Below, piece after piece: positions 35,111-46,271 of a stretch of 64,000 bases of DNA. The position numbers and the translations under genes were made by a program. Origin of the DNA: Aspergillus flavus (Eukaryota; Ascomycota; Eurotiomycetes; Eurotiales; Aspergillaceae); assembly GCF_009017415.1 (NCBI RefSeq), contig NC_092409.1:3720001-3784000 (forward strand). Reading direction: 5' to 3'. Position 1 is the stretch's first letter. Each line of letters starts with the position of its first letter. The notes below the pieces were generated by a model. The model had not been told where the DNA came from and did not search any database. It worked only from the letters and a program-made list of their open reading frames with translations.

Positions 35111-38100
35111 CTTCTTTTCATTTGTCTAATTGATTTTTATTCTGGTTTATGTATGTATGTATGTATTTATTTTTTATTTTGTTGGAATATGAAATGCCGA
35201 ATTTAGATGTCCATCTCAGCCGAGATTCCCAAGATCGGGAGATTTATTATTAGGATCCGTATATCAATTTAGTGAGTGGGCGGTTCGTTACTAAGTATGG
35301 TAACCGGGAACCGGAGAAACCTGAGGAGGATCAATATTACTGCGGATGATCTGGTTCTGATTCTCATCATCGTCAATGGCTGAGTACTAATACTAGTACT
35401 ATCAAGTTCAGCCGAGCCAATGAAGAAATCTCCGACTCATCCATTAGTGCCAATAGGGGTGGTTTTGTTCCAGGTGGCTTCCTGAATTTTCAGGTGCGTC
35501 GACGTAGGGATCATGTGAGATCTGGGTGGTCGATCTCACGACTTCATGGCAATGGATGGGGATGATCTGTCAGATTTTGATAAAGTAAAAACAGGTCTAT
35601 TATGGAGTATTCGGCTGTATATCAGGTAGTTCGTATGGGAATCAAGTGGAGCAGAGCAATAGAAAAGTCAGTCAGGAATGGAATAAATCAAATCATTCAT
35701 AACAAGATGGTTGCATTTACTCTATACATCCATCTAGGATATGGGATGATATGAAAAGGGGACTGAGATGAAGTGTTAGTATGTACCTAGCTACTTAGTA
35801 GCAGTTCGACAAACACCAAGAGTGCGTGTGCTTTTCTGGCCCGTGCATTCCCGGCAGCGGCCAGAAACAGGGAGCCACGGACCGCCTTACTTTGGCGCTG
35901 GATCTTCACCGACCAATCCCCCACCGCCCACTGGAAACTTGGATTTTCAACGACGGAACAGCAAACGTGGCAGCAGTGCAGAGCAGCCAATCATCGGCCG
36001 TCGGGGCTGTCACTCGATGTTCTCGAAGCGGATGAAGATCCGCGGTCATTGGGCGTGAACTTGCCTCACTTCTTGACTTTTCTTACTCCTTAGTTCTTAC
36101 TAGTCGGTGGTTATCTCTCATTGGACTGGGTGGTTTTAGGAGCCTAATTTATGCTAAACGGGGTATTAATTATCAGAGTATACTCCATAAGGTTTTTCTT
36201 GTGAGAAGCGGTGTGAATGTGTTGTTTGACTTAATAGTCGAGGTGGAGTCATCAATGAAGGAGTGAAATGTTCCACTATCACCGTTCAAATGTCGAAAAG
36301 AGTGACTTGTAAAGTTGTACATACGGAGTAGCGTTGGATCCTCTCGGTTAATATTCTCTATCCATGACGACGGGGGGCAAGGATAGGGAAAGGCAAGGCA
36401 ATGCAAAACAAAAAACGCCTCGCGATGTAGTCAGCATCATATCTACTCCGAGTAAGATTAAAGCTCCAATTCCAACCCATGTTCGAGAGACTACCGTTTC
36501 TGGACGATTACAGGTCATTAGTTCCAACAGTCCTCTGGTCCAAATCCCCCTGACCAACCTTTCCCGTCTGGATTGCTGGCCCTGTCATTGCCTGTTGATA
36601 GGTGAAGGTGGTTTGTGTGTTCGAGGCTATCGATCAATCTGGGACCTTCCCCCCTTCCCGAGGTCTAGATTGAAAAGTTATCCATCTTGAGCAACTTACT
36701 TTGGGTGGTGGAGCCATGAGATGAGCTGGCAATCTGTATCTTTCCCTTCCTCTCCCTCTCTCTTGTTCTCTTGGCAACGGCAATGAATAGGCTACCCGGA
36801 AGACAGGCTACCGGAAGGAAGGTTGACAGCCTGTCGAAGTACCCTATGGGTTCCATCGTCGTACCCCATGGGTTGTTTCTTCAGGTTGCACATCAGTTTT
36901 GGCTTTCCTTGAGTCGGTCAGTGAGGCAAAACAAACCGTTTCGTCCATGTTCCTCATCAATAGAGTGCCAAAGGCGGTGGGTCAAGGCGGGCGCCCCTCC
37001 CAGCCTCATTGTCATTTTCTCACTATGACCACCGGTTCAAGTAAACAGAGTTTCATGGCTTTGTTCTCCCATGAAATCATAAATTGTCCCGAAAAGGGGG
37101 GGGTGTGGTGGGTTGGAGAGGTGGAGAGAGGGGGAAAGGATGGAAGTTCTTCCGTCAGATCAGAATCTCGACCGTCCTGAAAAAGAAAACAAGACGATTG
37201 AACCTTGGACGAGTTAGTCGTAGTGCTTTCCCCATCAAATGAGACAATAAAAATTGCCGCCTTCAGGTTCAGGTGACACTTTCCAATCAGGGCGTCTTCC
37301 AGGCGGATTAATCTTCCATCCCTTCCGGGTTCAGCGAATGCGCTCGGACCAGCGATTGAGAGAAGAAGAAGAAGAAGCAGTGGGGCGACGATGAATCTGC
37401 ACCTGAGAGGCCTGTCACACTTCCACTGCCACACCGCCTCGCTCTCCTACCTAACCAGTGATTCATGGCTTAGGCCGGAATCCTGATGAAAAAAAAGAAG
37501 AACCCCACCATTCATCGAACAGGCAAAAGAACGGCTCCGTCTACGTAAAAGTGGTCCCCCTCCATTCCCCAGGCAGCAAATCAACAGGGCGCAGCCGGTT
37601 CCCATCATTCACAACATTTCACTGCTGCTACTCTAACTAGTATGCTAGTATGCTACAGCTCTTACCGCAGTCGATCAAGAGTACAGCCACTGGGGCCACT
37701 GGACGGCCACTACTAGGTAGTCCTACCGTTGCCTTCCATACCTTCGAAATTCTTAACTTCCATTACCTTGTGACTGACAAGGCAAAAATCGTTAAACTGT
37801 AAAATATTGAAGTCATAGAAGGATTTCTTTTTTTTTCTGTTAAAGTGCCCTTCTTCTTCCACACAGATGTACATATGTATGTCGGCAGGATTCATGTAGG
37901 GTTGACTCATCCAAGAGATCCACATGTGGGCATATAATTAATTAGTCTAATCACATCTTACCTCCTTTTTCTCCATCATTGCGTCGGTGATTACGATCTG
38001 AGTCAGGTATATCTACAGTTCCGTAACTTGGTTCGTTCGTGTCGGAAGGGTTAATGAAACCTTTTTATGGATGCTTCCGGAGAGTTGACAGAGATGGAGA

Positions 38101-38504
38101 TGGAGAGAGCCTTTGGCCACGCCCCAGAACCAGCGGTCCAACCCATCAGCGTTTCGCCTTCGGTCGTTGGTTGGATGCGTGAAAGGGCCCGGCCTTGTCG
38201 GTGGAGATGGTCCGTTCCCCTCCTTTCCTATTTGTAGCCGAACCCTCTCACTAGTCTTCGCATCATACATCGTCTTAGCCCCTCTCCGTGGGTCGCCGTC
38301 GTTTCCAATCAGCGTCATCCGTCCTTCTTGCATGCTTAACATGTAACGGAGAAGTTACATAAAAGGGGAGGGGGGGGGCAAAGGGATGGTTGATTCGTTC
38401 CGACTCATGAGTGGTCGGGTGTTTCCTGTTTCTGATTCGACTGCTATTCTTGAGGTTGAAACCAGTCTGAGGTAATTTTTGACTGGTGGTTGAAGTTGGT
38501 TGAA

Positions 38505-38539
38505 GTGGTGGTGGTGGTGGTGGTGGTTGTTGTTGTTGT
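38505..38539. repeat. GTG/TTG trinucleotide repeat
   Basis: About 35 nt of GTG units passing into TTG units. Non-coding context; likely length-variable. Confidence 0.8.
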
Positions 38540-38840
38540 GGCCACTCTGGACAAGAATCCGATGACCCACGAGTGTTTCTTTTTCGCCCACGTATTTAAT
38601 TTCTTCTTGCTGACTGATTCATTTTTAGCCTTTGGGGGCCATCAATTAAATTAAAATAAAATCCGATTTTAAAAATAAATAAATAAATCATTATTTTTTA
38701 TTTTCTGCATTTTGAAATTATTATTCGTATTATTCGTACTATTATTTTTATTTTTATTGGGATTTTCCCTCTTCCCCTACTGCGTTTCCCTCCTTATCGT
38801 TATTGTCCTCTTGTCTTCGTCTCCAATCCCCATATACTTA

Positions 38841-38920
38841 CTTCTCGCTCTCCCTCCCCATCCCATCTCTCTCTCTCTCCCTCTCGCTCTCCCTCTTCTG
38901 TCCCTCCCGCTTCCTCCCCT
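38841..38920 (+). repeat. CT-rich pyrimidine tract
   Basis: About 80 nt almost wholly C and T with CTCTCT runs, 700 nt upstream of the kinase ATG. CT-rich tracts mark promoters and leaders of many filamentous-fungal genes. Confidence 0.7.
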
Positions 38921-39622
38921 TTATATCACCGTTTTAATCTGTTTCGTTTTTTTATTTGATTTGTTCACTGCTCTCGTGCGTTTCATTCCCTTTCGGATTC
39001 AGCCCGGACAATCCCCCTTAACTATCCACCCACCGCTGCCACTACCCCTACATAATACAAGACGGTCGGTACTTGTCGGCCACCTTATATCTATCCGCTG
39101 GCCACTACTGTCCGCCTCCAATACCAACCTCCCTGGTTTGCTGGACTACCTACTTAACTGGTGTTGGACATTGATTACTATTAAAAACTAAAAAAAAGTC
39201 TCTGGGCTGTGCAACATCCTGAACGTTGCCACAACTACCGGCGTCTACTTACTACATCGGCCACTGCCAAAAAAAGACATCGAGATCTACAACTGGATCA
39301 ACCTCGCCACTTGGATTTCCCCATAGGACCTGCATTACTCTTCCCGTTGACAGGCGTCTCCATTCCCTTCATGGATCCTTAAGGCGACTTCTTCTTGTTC
39401 CGTGTGCTATATAAATGCTGGTTTTGGATGTTTAAACCCGTCCCCACTGGATACTAAAGGACCATTCTCATACCGGATCACCGACTTTCTATCCCTTACT
39501 TCCTTTGATCAAAACTCTCTCTTCCACCCGGACGGAGAGAGTTCCCTCGTTCTGGTCTCCTTGGATCCACTTGATTATCTTTGATCACCCTTATCTCTTT
39601 CCCCTTGACTCCCGCTGCCCTC

Positions 39623-40970
39623 ATGCTTGCTCCATCTCCTCCGTTGAGCATGTACCCTCCAATGCTCCCCACCCCTCCGCCCTCTCCGCCTATCACCCGC
39701 TGTTATGCGCCAGAAGACCGTTTGGGACTGCTCTTGGCCAACCGGCTGGAGCTGATTGGAATCCTGGGAGTAGGTGCTTACGGTGTCGTCTACACAGCCA
39801 TTGACATCCATACCAATGTGATGTATGCGGTCAAGGCCCTCAACAAAGCTGGACTAGATCCCCGCCAGCTCAAGTTTCAGCAGCGCGAGATTAAGTTGCA
39901 CCACATGGCCAGTCAACACCCCAATGTGGTTTCCTTGGTCCGCATAATGGATTCCGTCGACTGCACCTATGTAGTCATTGAGTTCTGCCCCGAAGGTGAC
40001 CTGTTCTCCAGTATCACGGAGAAAGGCAACTTTGTGCACAATGACCCCTTGGTCAGACGGGTGTTCCTCCAAATTCTGGATGCTGTTCAATATTGCCATA
40101 ACATTGGAATCTACCACCGGGATCTCAAGCCGGAAAACATCCTGGTCACCGACCAGGGTTTGACCGTCAAGCTTGCTGACTTCGGCCTTGCTACCACGGA
40201 TGCCTGTACGTCGGATTTCGGTTGCGGGTCGACTTTCTACATGTCACCAGGTACGCCACCCCTTTTCCCCCTTCGTCATTCCCTGTCCCTTTCGTCACCG
40301 ACTGAGACCAGTGGCTAACTGCAACAAAGAATGCCAGCAACCAAATCCCCGCCCTATGTCATGGTATGAATCCGCTCCCAATGATGTCTGGAGTCTGGGC
40401 GTAATCTTGGTCAACCTGACCTGTGGCCGCAACCCCTGGAAGCGTGCCTCTCCCGAGGATTCCACATTCCGGGCCTACCTGAAGGATCCGTACTTTCTCA
40501 AGTCCATTCTTCCTTTGACCGATGAGATGATCTGTATCTTGAGCCGCATCTTCGAGTGCGACCCAAGAAAGAGGATCACCATTCCGGAATTGCGCACCAT
40601 GATCTTGGAATGCCCGCAGTTTACCATTCCTCCCTGGGGTTCCATGAACGGGCCAATGCCGGTCGGCTTTGTCAATAACCCACAGGTCCCTGTGCACCAC
40701 ATCCCTTCGGATGTCTATGATTCGCAGTCCTCCGTCTCTTCTGGCTCCTCCCATTATTCCGACTCGTTGCAGTCAGCGGTGTCGGATGCGTCCTCGTTCA
40801 CGGAGGGCTACCCCGACGTAGACAGTGTCTCGTCGATGTCTTCCGTGGGACTGGACTGCGAGGCCGATTGCAAGAACACCTTCGCGCCCACGGAATCGAT
40901 CACGTGCAGTGATTTCGTTGAGCCGCTGCTGATGCCTTTCCCACAACCTATCCCAGTCTCTGCCTACTAA
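39623..40970 (+). CDS. Ran1/Pat1-like serine/threonine kinase
   Basis: Two exons, 39623-40250 and 40330-40970 (79-nt intron, phase 1), give 422 residues. Closest family: Ran1/Pat1 of S. pombe and Ksp1/Vhs1/Sks1 of S. cerevisiae, kinases that couple nutrition to growth, filamentation and meiosis. Pro-rich N-terminus (MYPPMLPTPPPSPP), glycine loop GVGAYGVVY, Lys71 in AVKAL, catalytic loop YHRDLKPEN (Asp about 167), DFGLATTD (Asp186), and SPECQQ replacing APE across the intron, typical of this group. The C-terminal 130 residues are Ser/Asp-rich (SSVSSGSSHYSDS, SVSSMSSVG) and regulatory-looking. Start at 39623 is in frame with an earlier ATG at 39581; the later one fits better. Several short upstream open frames precede it. 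Confidence 0.88.
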
Positions 40971-42537
40971 GCAGCGGACCCCTCAAAATTTATTTAACGC
41001 AGGTTTATGATTTAACGGCAATACCTTTCGAATTCCCAGGGATATACCTGATCATTCCTTCGACTATTTCTAGGTTACATCGCCTTGCATTTCTGAAGCG
41101 ACAAGTGTATTATTTCACGGCGCAGAAAGCCTTGGAGAGCAGGTTTTTTGGACATATGCCTTAATTTCTTTCTTTGCACCCTTTCCTGGATTTGTGGATA
41201 ATACCCGAATGGTTACCCGCTGGACACTGGCCGGTGAGCCGGAGTTGCCTTCTTGGACAGGTTTCCGCCAACTCGCTCCGCGAGGTTTTTGGATGTCGGA
41301 AACGTGAATTCTGTTTTATTATTAATACGTTTTTTTTTCCCTTGTTATTTGATACATCGCTCTCTTTTTGGGTGGAATTTGTGGGTTTTTATGATACACT
41401 TGCTGTCATGATGGTTGATTGTTGGCGTTCACTCCCCTTGATCCTTGTTGTTTCCTCACCTTGGCATCGAAAGAAGAAAAGAAAATACCCCTGGATCAAG
41501 ACAGCATTGCATTTGTTTCCTGTTGGTACGGAGTTTGTGGAGGGCCGTTCTGGATATTTTGGTTATACTTTCGCTCTTTTCTCGATGATACCTGGGAGCC
41601 GGGGAGGGGTGTCTCTCCGCTCTTGATCTCGTTCTTGATCTTTTCGTTTCGATCTATTAGTACATAGTTTCTGATCTGTTGGCTTGACACGTCGAGCCAA
41701 GATCCGTTCGGTTCCCCTCTGATGGAGGTTTGAGATAGCCATACGAGAGTTCACCCAGGTCGTCCGCACATGGGCCGATTCTAAGGGGCAGAACCAGAGT
41801 GAAGCGTTGATACAACGCGATAAATAGAGATATGACGACCGCGATCTCTTCGTTCTCATCTTTCTTCTGCTTTCTACTACCGACCTCTCATTTCTCAGTT
41901 TTTCTCCCTTTTTCAGTTTTTCTCCCTTTTTTTCTTCCATTTTTAATTGAGTATCCACCGGAAGGTGTCGGCTATGACGCGATGAGCTTAGACTTTTGTT
42001 TTGCGTTTATTCCTGCTCTAGACGGAGCCAATCTCATTGCGCTTTGACATGGCGGGCCAAGGGCAGGACCGCTGGGCTTGCGTGGCACGGCCAACCTTTG
42101 CAACCGTTCTTCGTTGGCGAGCGATGACACTACCTCATGCGTTATCTGTTCCAGTCTTGAGTTCACGGTGGGTCCGGCGCTTACAGACAGCTCCGCCAGA
42201 TAGCTTCATTCTGAAACGGAGATTGTTTTAACCGAGATGCCCTGGCCCTTGAGCACTGGTGTCATTTCAACGGCTTCTATTTTTATCAGACTGCGTCTGA
42301 CGTGCCCGTGCGAGCTCGCACAGGCCATGAACTTGTTTCCTTTTAGTCGTATGTATGTATAGACTATTCCTTATACCGATGTATTATTATGATCCACGTC
42401 ATCGTGATCTCCTTTATACTTATCCACAGCGAATAATTTACCGTCCGCCGGGGTCGAACTAGCCGCGCAAGCTGTCATTGATTCCAATCTCATGGTGAAG
42501 TATATAAAACTACCGGATAACTAATCGTTTCAAGTCC
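40971..42537. other. Convergent intergenic
   Basis: About 1.57 kb between the kinase and the dehydrogenase, which converge. T-rich, with a direct duplication of CAGTTTTTCTCCCTTTT at about 41896-41930. Open frames here are short and featureless. Confidence 0.55.
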
Positions 42538-43750
42538 CTACATGTTCCTGCCACCAGTAACCCGAATCGTCTCACCCGTCACATACGAGAACAAGGGACT
42601 GGCCACGGCCAGGACAGACTTTGCCGCCTCCTCGGGCGAGGCAGGTCTTCCCAATGGGATATCCGGGTACGTCTGCTTCTGCTCGCCCACGCCGCCCTGG
42701 CGCGACTCCAACTGCTTTCCCGGGATGCCCAGCGCCACCTTGGTGCCATCCGGTGTGGTAATGAACGCGCCCTTCTCCTTGGCCGCTGTCAGCCGGGTCT
42801 GCACATGGCCAAAGGCAATCGTGTTCGACCGGACCCCGAACGCGGGACCCCATTCTTTGGCGATGGTCCTGGTGAGTCCAACCACTCCGGCCTTGGCGAG
42901 GGCGTAGTTAGCCTGGCCTCTGCATGACCGTTAGTAAAAAAAGGCTCCGATCATAGTGAAAGAAGAAAGACCATAAGATAGACAATGAAAAAGAAAGAAA
43001 GAATACATACGCATTCCCATGGATTCCACTTGTACTACTAATATTAATGATCACGCGAGGCTCCCCATCCTTCACCCGGAAGTACTTGGCCGCAGCACGA
43101 ACCAGCTTAAACGGCGCCGTATTGTGAACAGCCAACATAGTATCCCATTGTTTATCCGTAATCTAGACCAATTAGCCACGCTTCACACAAACACATACAC
43201 ATATATGTATATATATATATATCATCAAGAAAGAAAGGAAGGGAGAGGAAACAAACCTTATGAATCACCCCATCCCACGTAAACCCGGCATTATTAACAA
43301 TAACATGAATCTTCCCATTCCCGAACTCAGCCGCCTTCTTCACCAACGACTCGATATAGGCATCATCGAGAATATCTCCCGTAACAGCAATGGCCCGGTT
43401 CGGACTCGCGGCATTGATGGCGTTTGCTGTGTTTGTGGCTTTCTCTGTATATTCTTTTAGTAACTTGTCTTCTTTCTTTCTGTTTATATAGGCAATTCTA
43501 TATATATATCTTGTGTATATGCGAGATGATATATATGTATAGATAGGCAAGGAAGGAAAGAAAGAAAGAAAGAAAGAAACATACCAGCATCAATATCAGC
43601 AATGACGACCTTAGCGCCTTCATTGGCGAACAACTTCGCAGTCTCGGCACCGATGCCCTGGCCGGCGCCAGTGATGATGGCGACTTGATTGGCGAGGAGG
43701 CCTTGGGGGTAATTGAGGTGGGAGGAGATTTGGGCGAGGCGGTGGGCCAT
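42538..43750 (-). CDS. Short-chain dehydrogenase/reductase with N-terminal PTS2
   Basis: FabG-type NAD(P)-dependent oxidoreductase. Four exons (43750-43585, 43444-43257, 43162-43011, 42919-42538) give 295 residues. Residues 4-12 are RLAQISSHL, a perfect match to the type 2 peroxisomal signal R-L-x5-H-L, so the enzyme is predicted to be peroxisomal. Classical SDR motifs: cofactor loop TGAGQGIG (27-34), ADID acidic residue suggesting NAD preference, NNAG (106-109), catalytic Ser161 (NISSTSG), Tyr174 and Lys178 (NYALAKAG), then TRTIAKEWG. An insertion of about 30 residues before the C-terminal PLGRPASPEEAAKSVLAV block may shape the substrate lid. Substrate unknown: a 3-oxoacyl or alcohol/ketone in peroxisomal fatty-acid or secondary metabolism. 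All three introns contain simple repeats. The AflR-like gene lies 348 bp upstream on the same strand. Confidence 0.9.
43200..43222. repeat. TA dinucleotide repeat in SDR intron 2
   Basis: Alternating AT/TA run inside the second intron (43163-43256) of the dehydrogenase gene. Confidence 0.75.
43551..43579. repeat. GAAA tetranucleotide microsatellite at SDR intron 1 donor
   Basis: About seven GAAA units (plus strand) within intron 1 (43445-43584), ending 5 nt from the splice donor at 43584. On the coding strand the intron begins GTATGTTTCTTTC. TA repeats lie in the same intron near 43500-43540. Confidence 0.85.
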
Positions 43751-44098
43751 TTTGCGGGTTTTATCTTTCGTTCTTTCTTCCTGTCCTTCTTTTCTTTACT
43801 TTCGTGGAGATTAATTTTGATAGATGGTGGGTTTGGTGGAGTGAGGTAGTTCTTATACGGGGTAAGTTGTGAGGGGTGTGTTGGGGTAAGGATGGTTAAT
43901 GCATGAACTTTGGATACAGAGTTAATGGCGCGGATTGCTTGCCGAGGCCCGTGGTGCAGCCGAGTGCCGACATGCCTATTCTATTCTTTTTGTATGTATG
44001 GAGTTTGTAGATCGATGATATGGAGGGATAAAAAAAATATCAAGGTGCAATAATTGGTATCCTGGGAAATAAATAATTACAAGTGTTGTTCATGTGTT
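43751..44098. other. Promoter of the SDR / 3' flank of the AflR-like gene
   Basis: 348 bp; no gene. GA-rich just upstream of the SDR ATG. Confidence 0.6.
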
Positions 44099-45224
44099 TC
44101 AAATGCAAATACAGCCCATCGCTTGCAGATATGCTTCCACCGTTCCTTCGTATCCGCGGATGATCTGCTGCAGCCAGCTCCCCTCCAGGTCTGCATTGCT
44201 GGACATGTCGATGGTGCCTTTCAGCGATGTCACTACCTCCTTACACTGTTGGAGTCGGCCTCGGATGAGCACGCGGCGCACTCGTCGCGTCTCCTCGGGC
44301 GCCAGTTCATACTCGCCGTACCCGAGTCCGTCGTTGCTCGCACAGACGTGCGCGGCGCATTGGTAGGCTATCCAGTAGTCGAACAGTTGTAGGGCCAATC
44401 CCAGGGTCGTTACGGATAGTAGCACGTGCGTGTTATCCTTGTGGCAGCTGTGGCACTGGAGGAACCTTCGACAGACCGATAGTGCATCCTTGACAGCCTG
44501 CAGGCCCTGATCAAATCGTGTATGGACCGGGTCAGCCGCGATATGTTGTAGACGGTTCGCATGGAACTCGATAGTCTCCCCACAGTCGCATACGGGCTGT
44601 AGTACGTTAGGGATATGTACGGCAAGTGGAAAGCTCGTCCATCCTTTCGTGATAAACTCTTTCCGGAGAAACGTCGGCGACATGGAAGCCGCATGCGTCG
44701 AATCGGGTAGCGGATCCCTATATGAAGTCACGTAGTCCGCTGGCGACTCACTTAGTGGTAAGCATGTATTGGCTGTGCTGGCTTGACTTAAAGGACTGTC
44801 TGTCAGATGTTGACTGGGCTCGCGCGTCTAGATTCACGACGACTTAGCTCGATGTTACAATTAAGGCAGGACGAAAGGAAGAACAAACCTCATTCTCGCT
44901 TTTATTCAGCTCTTGGTCCGCACATAGTGGCTCGGTGGCCTGGAGAGCCCTGCGTTTCGTGCTCCTCCCGGAGACTTGAGCTGCTGACGTCTCCTGAAGC
45001 TGTCCTAGTTTCCTCAATGTAGCTCGGTTTTTGCTGCCCTTCGGCTTACCAGACCGATTGGCGACCCGGTACCGACACTGCAACCCATGCCGGAGACAGC
45101 GGATGCACGTATTCTTTCCTCCTAGATTGCATTTGACCTTGGATTGTCGACAATTCTCGCAGGCGGCCCGGAGTTTGGGGCCATCCCCACCATTGCCTGA
45201 GGGTGTGTTGGATTCCACAAGCAT
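44099..45224 (-). CDS. AflR-type Zn2Cys6 transcription factor
   Basis: Exons 45224-44889 and 44827-44099, phase-0 intron of 61 nt (GTTTGT...TCTAG), give 354 residues. The binuclear zinc cluster is complete: C-x2-C-x6-C-x7-C-x2-C-x6-C with Cys22, 25, 32, 40, 43 and 50 (CENCRQSKVKC, CIRCLRHGLQC). A basic AT-hook-like linker GKPKGSKNRA and LRKLGQLQ follow. The C-terminal region (SPTFLRKEFI, HRLQHIAADP-like, QLFDYWIAYQC, RRVRRVLIRGRLQQC) resembles the aflatoxin-regulator (AflR) domain. Such proteins usually control secondary-metabolite clusters, but no PKS, NRPS or terpene gene is in the window. The only metabolic neighbour is the adjacent SDR. The intron acceptor choice is the least certain point. 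Confidence 0.8.
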
Positions 45225-46271
45225 TTATTACCCGATCAAGTGGGTGAGGGTTCGCAGTGAAATTGTATTCCGGCAGCCCAATCACTATAAGATTTTATAC
45301 CGGTGGCTGACAATGCAAAACGTCAAGTATATTTAGCTCTGGGCCATTCGACCAAAATTAACAATAGTAACCACGACAATATCAGACAAATATCGCCTAA
45401 ACACTGCTATATATCCCAGGAGAATGGTTGGAAGCCCAGATTCGTATCAGGATTTTTGAACTGACGGGAACCGCATATGAAGTCAGCCGTTGTGAAACCT
45501 AACGACTTCATCTGATCCACACTGGCATGGAGATGCCAACCAGCGTGGCCACTCTGATGGCTGGCGCTCGCAGCGGTCCAAATGACCCCAAATCTTACGG
45601 ATCCGAAAAGGCAAATGCCAGATGCTTGGCCACCACCAATGGATCTTATAGGGGACTGTCAGCGGTAGCCACTTGGCTCTGGGCCTCCAAGCACAGAGTC
45701 TGGCAACAAGCTCAGGTGCAACATTGGGGGAGAAAGCTGTGGGGCCATCGAGGCCAAAGAAGTTTATCCATCCAAAACAGCCTTTGCCAGAGCGAAGCAC
45801 TTCTGTCTGACGTAGCACCCAATGGTGAAATAGCATTTACTGTTGAGCAAGCGCTCAGCGTATGCAGGCCAGCACACACCATGTGAGCTGTAAATAGAGC
45901 CAAAATAATGGATGTCTAGTTTGCCGGTGAAAGTGAGCGGTGAACATGCAGTCTTGCGGGAACCTTCTTGTCTGGTCAGTGAGTGGCCTCCCCCCAGAGA
46001 CAACAATCCTCTTCACCCCCTTTTTATTCTGTCCTCGCCAAATTCTATTCCTTTTCGTAACCAACCCTCTTCCAATTTTCCTTGGAAGCTAAGCTGCCGT
46101 GATAGTCAGCAAGGGGGTGGGTTAGACACATTCTCGTATTTTGCACTCCAGCAGTCAGCATCACATCACATCCCGTCTATTACATCGAATTGGATTGGAT
46201 TATTGCTACCTGGTTAACTGTAACCTGTCGCTGCTCGTGTGATCCTGCGGTTGCCTCGGCGAATCACCCAG
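45225..46271. other. Intergenic, AflR-like promoter and unassigned sequence
   Basis: Contains a TATA box (45292-45299). At 45483-45900 open frames of nearly 120 codons exist on both strands at once; neither has recognisable domains. It may be a relic or chance. Confidence 0.5.
45292..45299 (-). promoter_or_regulatory. TATA box of the AflR-like gene
   Basis: TATAAAAT on the minus strand about 68 nt before the ATG at 45224, with ATTGG (inverted CCAAT) just upstream of it. Good consensus and spacing. Confidence 0.5.

Larger units (their letters stand above)
34139..39622. other. 5.5-kb gene-free stretch before the Ran1-like kinase
   Basis: No gene could be supported over nearly 5.5 kb. It contains a 22-nt T run (35089-35110), one TACGGAGTA copy (36322-36330), a (GTG)n/(TTG)n tract (38505-38539), and strongly pyrimidine-rich sequence (38750-39000) that continues towards the kinase ATG, typical of a long leader. 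Open frames of 100-160 codons here are low-complexity (Leu/Phe/Pro/Ser-rich) or lack start context. Such long upstream regions often serve highly regulated genes; that is inference. Confidence 0.55.

Noticed and set aside
36364..36690. 108-codon plus-strand frame
   Set aside because: No recognisable domain, no introns, no neighbouring signals; not distinguishable from chance.
37012..37434. 140-codon minus-strand frame with a signal-peptide-like start
   Set aside because: The hydrophobic Leu run comes from an (AAG)n simple repeat, and the rest has no recognisable character. Isolated inside a gene-free region; only transcript evidence could rescue it.
38712..39191. 159-codon plus-strand frame with hydrophobic Leu/Pro-rich translation
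   Set aside because: Lies in the pyrimidine-rich tract upstream of the kinase; the composition follows from CT-rich DNA. Better viewed as leader or an upstream open frame.
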